Positions 29,448 to 38,009 of a DNA stretch of 64,000 nucleotides are shown here, one piece after another; position 1 is the stretch's first letter; each line of letters opens with the position of its first letter. The translations under genes were made by a program, and so were the position numbers. Source of the DNA: Medakamo hakoo (Eukaryota; Chlorophyta; Trebouxiophyceae; Coccomyxaceae); contig CP089463.1 in assembly GCA_026636295.1 (NCBI GenBank), forward strand, positions 1 through 64,000, written 5' to 3'. A model generated the notes under the pieces. The model ran no database searches and had not been told where the DNA came from. It worked only from the letters and a program-made list of their open reading frames with translations.

Positions 29448-31237
29448 TCACCGGGGCTTCTGTTCCAACCGCTCATTCCACCCGAAGCACCGGTTCAGCG
29501 TGTCAAACCAGTCGTTGGTCGAGTCCGCCTTGGAGATGGTGGGGACGGGGTGCGTGGACATGCGCACGCGCACCGCGTCGCCCCGCCCCAACTCCTGCCG
29601 CGCCTTGCCGTCGAAGCACACGAACGCGGTCGACCGCATGTCGCCCGCCACGCGCAGCTCCAACTCCGCGTAGTCGGGCAGGACCACGGGCCGGAACGAC
29701 AGCGAGTGCGGGCAGATGGGCGTGAACAGGATGGCGGGGACGTTGGGGTGGACCATCGACCCGCCGGCCGCGACGCTGTACGCGGTGGAGCCCGTCGTCG
29801 TCGCGAGCATGACGCCGTCCGCCTGGACCTTGGTGACCAGGCGGCCGCGCTCCCAGCACTCCAGCTTGGTGAGGTAGGGCGACGACCCCCGGTCCAGGAC
29901 GACCTCGTTCAGGACTTCGTACGTTTCGGGCGCGGGCGTGCCCGCGCGCACGACCTGGCATTCCAGCCGCATGCGCAGCGTGATGTGGACGCCCGCCCGG
30001 CCCGCGCCGCCGTCCAGGGAGGACGTCGACGCGGTGGAAGAGGACGTCGGCGGCGGACCGCACGCGCCCAGGGGTTCCCGCCCCGCGATGACGTCCGCCA
30101 AGTCCCGCCGGAAGTCGGCGATGGTGTGGTTGGTCAGGAAGCCGAGCGAGCCCAGGTTGAAGGAGATGACGGGCGGGATGGCGCGCTGGAACAGGGAGGA
30201 GGCGTGCAGGACCAGGCCGTCCCCGCCCAGGCACACCACGAAATCCACGGTGTCGGCGAGCGAGGGCGCTTCGTCGGCCGTGTACGTGTCGACGGACCCG
30301 CCCAGGTCGGGGCGCCGGCCCAGGAGCGCGTCCAGCTCGTGCGGTTCGACGAGGACGAGCAGCCGTTCCTCGGTCGCCAGGTACGACACGACGGCCGTGA
30401 AGTCGTCGTCCGTGTCCGGGCCCAGCTTTTTGAGCACCATGACCGCCCGCGGCCGGGTCCGCCACACCAGCAGCTGCTGCTGCGTCGACGGGTGGGCCAG
30501 CGTCAGCGTGCCGCCGGCTGTTTTTTTTTTTTTTGTGTGTGTGTGTGTGTGTGCGTGCGGGTGGGAGGGGGTGGCGGGGCGGGTGAGGCAGGCGGGTGCC
30601 GCCCCTCGCTCCGCGCGGCGGCTGTGAGGCAGGGGTCGGGCGCGCGCTGGCACTTCCCACCCCTCCTCTCCACGCCCCCCTGTGTCCCCCCCCCCACACA
30701 CACGCGCGCGCGTGCACCACCCCACGCACGTTTCACCAGTTCGCGCGTGCACGACAGCCCGTCCGTCCGGTACAGGAACAGGTCGGCCTTGCCCGGGCGG
30801 GGCAGGCGCCCGCCCGGAGGGTGGGGCAGCCCCACGTGGCGCCCGTCTTGGCGCCCGTCGTCCGCGACGTCGTCGGCGGACGACCCGCGCCGCGGGTCGT
30901 CGCCGCGGCGGCGGGGTGGCGTGGTCGGCGTGGCCACGCCGCTCTCGCTGTCGTCCTCATCCGCCGACCGCGTCACGTACGCGGCGGGACCGCCACGCTG
31001 CTGGTCATCCCGGGCGAGCGCAGACGGACTGGGCGCCCGCGGCTCGGGCGGCCGGGCCGGCGGGCCGCCGGGCTCGCCGCCGCGGCTCCGCCCGCGAATG
31101 TTGGTGGACGACGCCGCGCCGGAGCCGCTGCGCCCGCGCCCGCGCCGGGCGTGGGTGATGAGGGACGCTGCGCGCTGCGATGACGGCCCCACGGATGGCG
31201 GGGCCGACGGTGTCGGCAGGCCCGTGCGGGCAAACAT
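29448..31237 (-). CDS. NAD kinase
   Basis: Predicted join on the minus strand 31237..30730, 30517..29448; 525 aa. It phosphorylates NAD to NADP using ATP. The N-terminal ~130 residues are low-complexity, Arg/Ser/Pro-rich and disordered-looking, and could include an organelle leader (MFARTGLPTPSAPPSVG). The catalytic domain shows the GGDG motif in VVCLGGDGLVLHASSLFQ (about residue 267), SFNLGSLGFLTNHTIADF, and the NAD-binding TTTGSTAYSVAAGGSMVHP (about 410). It ends in STNDWFDTLNRCFGWN, typical of the plant and animal cytosolic-type NADK C terminus. The single 212-base intron ends in a run of As before CAG instead of pyrimidines. Divergent from the histidine phosphatase gene. Confidence 0.94.
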
Positions 31238-31496
31238 GGCGCTTGCGGGGCCCGACACGCGTGCCCCGGGCGGGATTTTTTTTTTCGGGGGGCGGAAAAC
31301 AGGGTGTTGCTTGCTCTTGCTTGGCTCGCACGAGTTTTTTGTCCGCGCTCGCAGGCGGGCCGGCGCCGCCAGAGCATTAGAAGACCTCCCCCCTGCGGCG
31401 CGCGCCGCGCCCACGCCGGCCCTGCCCGCCGCCCGACCCACATTCACCCCGTCTCAGGTGGTCAAGCGCCTCCACCTGGCTGCCCGCTCCCCAGCC

Positions 31497-33070
31497 ATGC
31501 GACCGCCGGCCTCCTTCGGCTGCGGCGGCGCGGCGGGCCCGTCGAGCGGGTGCCGACGGCCCTGCCACGCATGCTTCGCAGGGCACGCCCGCCCGGCGGG
31601 CGCGGGCTTCCACCACGCCGCCCGCCCACGCCGGCGTGGCGTCGCCTGCCCAGCGATGCCACCAGATGAAGGCCGCCGTCCTTCGCCCGCCGACTGGCCC
31701 GCACTGGAAGCCGCGGAGCGCGGCGTCGCGCCACCTCCACCTCCTCCTCCTCCACCGCCGCGACCGGCGCCCGCCGTCGACCGTGACGCCGCCGAAGCGC
31801 TGGCCGCGAACTTGATGCGCCAGGCCGAAGCCCTGGCTGCTCGCCAGCGCGAGCTGGCCGCACTCCAAGCGGAGACCGTGGCGCACGCGCGCGCGCTGCT
31901 GGCGTCGGCGGGCGTGGAGGGCGGCGGCGGCGGCGGGCCGCCCGCCCCCCGCCCGCCCACCACCCTCTCCCCGCCCGACTCCCGGGCCTGGGGCGGCTTC
32001 GACGCCCGCTTCCACTCCACGTCGTCGGCCGCCACGCCGTCCGACCTGCGCGTCCTGCCCAAGCGCATCATCCTGGTGCGCCACGCCGAGTCGGAGGGCA
32101 ACATCGAGGAGGCCAAGTACACGGTCGTGCCCGACCCGTCCATCGGCATCACGGCCCGGGGCGTGGAGCAGGCCCGGGCCGCGGGGGCGGCCATCCGCGC
32201 CCTGTTTGAGGGCGACGGCGAACCGTACAAGCTCCACTTCTTCATGTCCCCGTACAAGCGGTCGCGCGAGACGGCGGACGCCATCATTTCCTGCCTGGAC
32301 CCGGCCACGCTCGCGGGCATCCAGGAAGAGGTGCAGCTGCGGGAGCAGGACTTTGGCAACTTCCAGGACGCCCGGAGCAAGACGCGCGAGAAGGCGGAGC
32401 GCCTGCGGTACGGCCGCTTCTTCTACCGGTTCCCCAACGGCGAGTCGGGCGCGGACGTGTACGACCGCATCACCCAACTGCTCGACCACCTCGTCCGCGA
32501 CATCAACGCGGGCGCGTACGAGCCTGGGACCTCGCTCGTCCTGGTCACGCACGGCCTCGCCCTGCGCATCTTCATGATGCGGTTCATGCGGTGGACGGTC
32601 GACGAGTTTTTGCAGGTCGGTCCGGATGGCTTGTTTTTTTTTGTGGGGGGTGGTTTGGAACCCAACCCAGCGCGCGTCTCTCTTTCCTCCCAGGCGCTCA
32701 CCCATGTCTCACGCCTCCTCACCCCCCCCCCCCCCCCTCAAACCCATAGGTCTGGAACCCGCGCAATTGCGAGCCCATCATCTTGGAACGCATCATCAGC
32801 CCGCTGGGCGCCGGGTTGGCGGGCGCGATGGCTGCCGCGTCGGGCGGCGGCGGCGACCTCTCCACCCCGCCCTCCGCTGCCAGCTTGGAAGACCCGACGG
32901 CCGCCCGTGTGCACACGCGCGCCCTGTACCGCCTGGCCCCCGAATCCATGCGCGCGCTCAAAGGCCTGACGCCCGAGATGTGCTACCTGAAACGGCCGCG
33001 CGATGATGGCGAGCGGCGGGTGGGCGGCGGCGAGATCAGGGCGGCGTGGGGGGGCGGGGAATGCCTGTGA
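31497..33070 (+). CDS. Histidine-phosphatase / phosphoglycerate mutase-like protein
   Basis: Predicted join 31497..32615, 32750..33070; 479 aa. It is a phosphatase superfamily member with the catalytic His in IILVRHAESEGNIEEAKYT (about residue 194). SPYKRSRETADAI, REQDFGNFQDA and the second His in LVLVTHGLALRIFMMRFM follow. This arrangement is shared with the plant and fungal AT74/PGM-like group, whose physiological substrates are mostly unknown. The N-terminal ~170 residues are basic and then Pro/Ala-rich with a possible helical stretch (LMRQAEALAARQRELAALQAE). The first ~55 residues may be a transit peptide. The donor is unusual (GTCGGT) and the acceptor is a long C run followed by TAG. The ATG at 31497 is the first in frame after the NADK divergent region. 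Confidence 0.85.
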
Positions 33071-33265
33071 ACAGACGTGTGCGTGCGTGCGTGTGAGTGC
33101 GTGTGTGCGTGTGGTTTGATATTTGGTCTTGGGAGGGCTTGCGTGGCCCTGTGTGAAAGGTTGGACGGGCCTTGGGCGGACTTTTTTCCTAACCCCCATC
33201 CCATCCATCACACTGCTGTGTCCGGGGAGCGCGCCGGGCGGCCGAATTTGCGCCGCACAAAATTA

Positions 33266-34480
33266 ATGGCGCCGCCGCCACGCCTCCTCCTGGCCGCAGC
33301 GTTCGGCTTGGTTGTCGTCCTAGTGGCCAGCCTCGTTGCGGCTTTGGTGAGGCGACCGCGACGTGTCCTTCGCCTGTCCCCAGCGCGGGCGGCGGCTGTT
33401 GCCGCAGCGGCCACGAGCACGCCCCGCGACCTGCCCGCCCCATCCCTCCCTAACGCCCGCGACCTGGCGGCGCACGTGCCCGGCATCGTGCCCGGCCGCG
33501 TCTACCGGACGTCCTCACCTTTTACTGCAGCCTGGCCCGGCGTGGCCGCCCTGGACGCGCTGGGCATCCGCACGGTCGTGGACCTGCGGTCGGCCGCCGA
33601 GGTGCGCGCGGCGTCTCCAGGCGGCGGCGGGTCCGCGGACGCGAGCGCCGCCATCACCAGCCTGCCCCGCCGGCCGGACCGCCCTGGCCACGACGCCCTC
33701 ATCGCCCTGGCAGGCCACTGGCACGGGTCGGCCCCGGGCCGGGCGTGGCGGAGGTGGACGAGGGCGCGGGCCGACAAAGGAGGAGGGGCAGCAGGGTGGC
33801 ACCCGCCGCCGCCCGACCCGGCGCCGTGTCTGCCCGCCGACGCTGCCGGCGCCGCCCCTCCCACCGCCCGCCGCCGCCTCCGCGTCTTCCGCGCCCCCAT
33901 CCAAGACTGGACGCGGTACCTGCGTGTCTTTGTCCTGGGCCACGCGCCGCCGCCCCACGGTGTGGCGGTGCTGGCTTCATGGCTCGCGTCGCGCGTGGCC
34001 GGCGCGCGCCCGCCCGTCCCCGCCGTCCGCGCCCGACTTGAAGCCGCGACGGCCGCGGCAGGCTTGGCCGGCATGTACGCGGCGCTGCTCGATGGGTTCG
34101 GCCCCGAGATCGTGGGCGCGGTGCGTGCGGTGGGCGCTGGGTTGGAGAGCGGCCCCGTCGCGGTCGCGTGCAAGCTGGGCAAAGACCGGACGGGCCTGGT
34201 GGTCGCGCTGCTCGGCCTGTGCGCGGGCGCGGACGAGGCGTCCGTCCTGGCCGACTACGCCGCGTCCGCGTCCGGGCCTGGCACGCCCCGCCCACCGCCC
34301 GGCTTTGAGGCGCTGGCTGGCGCGCCGCCGGCTGCCCTGGCCGCAGCCCTCGACCACTTGGACGCCACGCACGGCGGGTGGAGGGCGTACCTGGCCGCGC
34401 ACGGGTGCGGGGTACAGGAGCAAGCCAGCCTGCGGGCGGCCCTGGTGTGTGCAGGGGGGGTCAACCACCGTGACGACTAG
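33266..34480 (+). CDS. Membrane-anchored tyrosine-phosphatase-like protein (Y_phosphatase3)
   Basis: Single exon, 404 aa from the ATG at 33266. An N-terminal hydrophobic segment (LLLAAAFGLVVVLVASLVAAL) followed by RRPRR suggests a signal anchor. The domain opens with NARDLAAHVPGIVPGRVYR and LDALGIRTVVDLRSAAEV, as in the Y_phosphatase3 family of protein-tyrosine/lipid phosphatases. The P-loop ACKLGKDRTGLVV (about residue 301) fits Cx5R with Cys nucleophile and Arg, in the CxxGKDRTG form of this family. Insertions rich in Gly, Pro and Arg separate the blocks. Substrate unknown; a phosphoinositide or phosphotyrosine role is possible. Confidence 0.78.
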   Translation: MAPPPRLLLAAAFGLVVVLVASLVAALVRRPRRVLRLSPARAAAVAAAATSTPRDLPAPSLPNARDLAAHVPGIVPGRVYRTSSPFTAAWPGVAALDALGIRTVVDLRSAAEVRAASPGGGGSADASAAITSLPRRPDRPGHDALIALAGHWHGSAPGRAWRRWTRARADKGGGAAGWHPPPPDPAPCLPADAAGAAPPTARRRLRVFRAPIQDWTRYLRVFVLGHAPPPHGVAVLASWLASRVAGARPPVPAVRARLEAATAAAGLAGMYAALLDGFGPEIVGAVRAVGAGLESGPVAVACKLGKDRTGLVVALLGLCAGADEASVLADYAASASGPGTPRPPPGFEALAGAPPAALAAALDHLDATHGGWRAYLAAHGCGVQEQASLRAALVCAGGVNHRDD

Positions 34481-34513
34481 GGACGACTGGGACAGGTTTT
34501 TTTTTTTTTTTAG

Positions 34514-34518
34514 TGTAA
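34514..34518 (+). terminator. UGUAA polyadenylation signal, tyrosine-phosphatase gene
   Basis: TGTAA occurs 34 bases after the stop, just behind a T14 run, within the palindrome GTGTAAAACAC. UGUAA is the polyadenylation signal of several green algae. Confidence 0.45.
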
Positions 34519-34543
34519 AACACTCATGCAAGGGAATTTTTTT

Positions 34544-34548
34544 TTACA
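34544..34548 (-). terminator. UGUAA polyadenylation signal, SAP-domain gene
   Basis: On the minus strand TGTAA followed by As lies 14 bases after the SAP-gene stop. It faces the equivalent signal of the convergent neighbour within an 81-base gap, so the two transcripts probably overlap at their 3' ends. Confidence 0.45.
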
Positions 34549-34561
34549 CGCACGCACTCGC

Positions 34562-35155
34562 TCAGCCAAACGTGATTTGGGATCCGCCGCCGGGAGGCGC
34601 CAGGACACGGGAGGACGGGCGGTCGGTCAGGAAGTTGCCGACGTTCTGGCCGCCCGGGCGCGCGTAATTGTTGCCCGCGGGCGGTGCCGCGCCGCCGCCG
34701 TCGGCGGGGCCGCGAGGTGGGGAGGGCGGCGCGCCACCGGCTTTGGGCGGGGCAGCAGCGCCACCGGTCTCGGCCGCCAGCGTGACGTCGGCCGTGGCCG
34801 TGGGCGGGGCCGTGCCGGCGGGCTTGATCTCACTGTGGTGAGGGGGGTGGTGTGTGTGTGAAAGGGGGGGGGGGGGGGACGACGCGACGCAAAAACGCGC
34901 GCGCGCCCGGCGCGGCAGCAGCATGTGACGGACGGCCCCGCGCCCTCGGCACCCACGCTCTCCATCTTCCCCGCCTCTCTCCCACACAACGCACCGGTCC
35001 CCGGTCTTTAACATGTGGTCGGCCAGGCGGTCCGCCAACGTTTCGCGGGAGCCCCCGGGGTTGAGACCTCTCGCGCGGCACTGCACCCGCAGGTCTTGCA
35101 GCAGCAGCGGCCGGATGATGTCGCGGACGGCGGCGGCGGCGGCTGGGTCGGTCAT
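34562..35155 (-). CDS. SAP-domain protein with SPIRAL1-like C terminus
   Basis: Predicted join on the minus strand 35155..34995, 34832..34562; 143 aa. The N-terminal half is a SAP-type helix-turn-helix (LLLQDLRVQCRARGLNPGGS then ETLADRLADHML), usually a DNA- or RNA-binding module. The C terminus reads NNYARPGGQNVGNF...TDRPSSRVLAPPGGGSQI, close to the conserved C-terminal block of plant SPIRAL1 microtubule proteins and to Jupiter/HN1 PPGGGS motifs. This combination is unusual. It could link microtubules or chromatin; both are inferences. The middle is Ala/Pro-rich. Start and phase-2 splice are supported by an in-frame join. Confidence 0.72.
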   Translation of the reverse strand: MTDPAAAAAVRDIIRPLLLQDLRVQCRARGLNPGGSRETLADRLADHMLKTGDRCVVWERGGEDGERGCRGRGAVRHMLLPRRARARFCVASSPPPPLSHTHHPPHHSEIKPAGTAPPTATADVTLAAETGGAAAPPKAGGAPPSPPRGPADGGGAAPPAGNNYARPGGQNVGNFLTDRPSSRVLAPPGGGSQITFG

Positions 35156-35336
35156 TTTTGGCGTGTGCGGTGAGGGGTGGGGAGGAGGGCGTGGACGCGT
35201 GCGCGCTGTGTGTTGGGCGTGACGGACGCAACAGAGGAGGAGCGGCCAATGGAGAGAAGCCGGCGCGGCGCGCCTCCCCTCCCGTCTCCGAACAGACTGG
35301 CCCAGCAGACCCCCTCCCCTCGCCTCCAGAATCGCC

Positions 35337-37838
35337 TCAGCCTCCCTGCCGCTTCAACCGCATCACCAAAAAGTGCGGGTGCCCCGCGTCCTCGTACTCG
35401 ATGCTGAACGCGCCAGGCCCACCGGCCGCCACCTCCTTCTCCAACACGCCCAGCGCGACCGCATTCGCGCCGGCGACCCTGGCCAGGACGGCCGCCTCGC
35501 GCGCCTCCAGCCCACACGCCGCGGCGGGCGCGGCCGCGCCGCCCGGGCCGGCGCCGCGCCCGCCCGGTCCGCCGCCCAGCAACGACCGCGCCCACGCGTA
35601 CCCCTCCCGCCCGCCGCGCACCAGGTCGGCGGGCCGGCCAGGGCACGCAGCCGCGTCCGCCAGCTGGTCCAGGACGGCCGCGCGGTAGTCGGCAAAGGAC
35701 AGGGGGGCGGGCGCGGTCAGCGCGCCGAGGCAGCCAAAGCGCGCGCGAAACGCGTCGGCGGGCGTGTTGAAGGGCGCCGGGGCGGGCGGGGTGCGACCCG
35801 CCGCGGCCAGGCCGGCTGCAGCGCGGAGGGCAGCCGCGCACAGCGTCGCTTTTGTTTCGGCGGCGGCGGCGTCGGCGGCCGCCGCCGCCGCCGCGACCGG
35901 GTCTGCCTTGGTCGCCGGCGGCCCGAGCGGGTCGGCCCGCCGGCCGCCGGGCCTGCCCTTTTTCGCCGGCCACCGGGCCGCCAGCGCGCCGGCCGCCGAC
36001 GCTTCCCGCCTCGCCAAATAGTCAGCATACCACAGCACCGCCACGTGCTCGTGCGGCGCGTACAGGCCGAGGCCAAAGCCGGACAGGAGGTGGGCGGCGC
36101 CGCACCGCGCGCCCGCTTCCTCCACCCACGCCGACAGCGGCGACGCGTGGCCGCCGGCGCCGCCGCCGCGCGAGTCCGGCGGCGGCGGCGGCGGCGGCGG
36201 GCCGCCCGGCTCTTCCGGCCAGGGCCAGGCCCACCCGGAATTGGCCGCCAACCAGGCCGCGCTGTCGGCGTCGGCCTCCGCGACGGCGGCGTGCTGGTGG
36301 ACGTGGACCCAGTCCTCGAGCGCGCGCCGACACCGCCGCCGGCGCCGCGCCGGGTTGAGCAGGCACGCCACGCCCCAGCCTTGCAGGCCCAGGGCGGCTT
36401 GGGCCACGAACGTGGACAGCGCTGGTGTGGGCAGCGAGCGTGGCGGCGGGAGGGCGAGCGAGCCGCAGACGGCGCCCTCACACAGCGCCCAGGGCCCCGG
36501 CGGCGGGCGGGGGGGCGGGGCTGGAGGGAGGCCGTCTCCGTCCGCGCCGGGCGCGGCGGGGCCGCCGTCCAGCCCCGGCAGCGGCGCCTCCAGTGGCTCC
36601 ACCCCCAGGCCCATGGCCAAGGATGCCACAGACCGTGGGGCGGCGCCGGCGTTGAGGGCGGCCACGTCGGCCAGGGCGCGGAGGGACGCCCTCAACCCGC
36701 CGCCCCTTGCCGCCACCGCCGCGGGCAGGGACGCGGCCGCGACCAGGTGCTCCAGGGTGGTGGCGTAGTGCGCCAGGCCTTCATCCACGCTGTCGAATGC
36801 GCGGTCCGGCCGGGGCGGGACGGGCGGGACTTCGGCCCGCGCGGCCGCGGCGTCAAAGGAGGGCGGCGGCCAGGGTGGCGAGTGTGGTGGTGGTGACGAG
36901 GTCCGAGGTGTGCGCAGTGCCGCCAGCGCCTCGCCCGCGTCCCTAAACGCCGCCGCCGCGGCTCTGTAGTCATGGGACAGAGCCGAGCGCACGCCACCCA
37001 GGAACGACGCCCGCAGGCGCAGGTGGGCGCGCAGGAGGGACAGGACGCCAGCTGGCGGCTCGTCGCCGGCCGCGGCCGGCTCGTCCAAGCCGAGGTCTGC
37101 ACAGCTGCTCGCCTTGAGAGCTGACGCCACCAAACTGTCCGCGTCTTCCTCCACAGATGGCAGGGGCATGGCCTGCGGGTGCAGCTGGAAATCCTCGTCC
37201 TGTTGGCGGTGGGCGTGGAGCGCGGTTTGTTGTGTCAACCGCGCTGGGTTGGCGTGGAAAACCACCCACCCCGCGCCCCCCTCCCTCCCTCCTCCCCTTT
37301 CCCTCCCTTACCTCCGACACGCCGCCGCGGACGATGAGGTCGCGCACGGCCTCGCACGTGGCTCGCACGGACGCGCACATGGCGTGCAGGAACAGGCAGG
37401 GGAGCGCGCTGCAGTTGGGGGGTTGGGCGTCAGGAGGCGCGCACAGTCGAGATGGGGTCGGGGGGGCGAAACACAACCTGCCCCCCATCCTCAGTCGTAC
37501 CTGTCCGGCCGCAGCAGGTACGTGCACGGCAGCAGGGTCGTGCCCGCCGATCCACCGGCATGCCAGGCCGCTTCGGCTGCTAGCAAGCCGTCTGCCACGG
37601 CCAGGGCAGTGTCGGCAGGTAGGCGGGGCGTCGGCGTCGGCGGCGGCGGCGGCGCTCCATTTGCGGCCGACGTCGCACTCGCACCCGCGTCCAGCTTGGC
37701 GTCTCCGACTTCCACTGCGGTCATGACATCGTGCAGGGAAAAGACGGGACCGTGCAGGAGGTCATTGGTGTCCAAGGCGGTCGCGGCCGCGGCCAGGAGC
37801 GGGCCGACGTCGAGGTAGGCGGGCGGTCGGGCGGCCAT
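35337..37838 (-). CDS. NAA35: NatC N-acetyltransferase auxiliary subunit NAA35/Mak10
   Basis: Predicted join on the minus strand 37838..37501, 37408..37312, 37199..35337; 765 aa. NAA35 anchors the NatC complex (Naa30/Naa38) to ribosomes for N-terminal acetylation of Met-hydrophobic proteins. The Mak10 signature is clear in exon 1: DTNDLLHGPVFSLHDVMTAV, VEVGDAKLDAGA, then TALAVADGLLAAEAAWHAG and LLPCTYLLRPDR. Exon 2 has LFLHAMCASVRATCEAVRDL and exon 3 starts DEDFQLHP. All match the order in plant and animal Mak10. The rest is helical, Ala-rich, with Gly/Pro insertions. Length is typical for the family (about 700 aa). The exon 2 acceptor CTGCAG and donor GTAAGG are strong. Confidence 0.85.
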
Positions 37839-38009
37839 TTTTTTCTTCAGGCCGGAATCGATTGAGGCTCGCCGCCCAGCCGACTGACGAGGCTGACTAA
37901 AGCTGAGGGAGGTGGCGGACGGCTCTGCGCCTGCCTGCCCGGCCCCGCGGGTCGGCGCGGACGCCGTTTGTTTTCCTTGCTACACCGATAAAAAAATTGT
38001 GAACAGCCG
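37839..38009. promoter_or_regulatory. Putative bidirectional promoter, NAA35 / ACS-like
   Basis: Only 171 bases separate two divergent starts if the ACS-like protein begins at 38010. The stretch includes an AT-rich island, GATAAAAAAATTGTGAAC (37987-38004), the most AT-rich part of the locus. Confidence 0.35.

Noticed and set aside
29262-32969. 1235-residue plus-strand frame spanning NADK antisense into the histidine phosphatase
   Set aside because: Only the part after 31497 has conserved motifs; the upstream part is antisense to NAD kinase exons.
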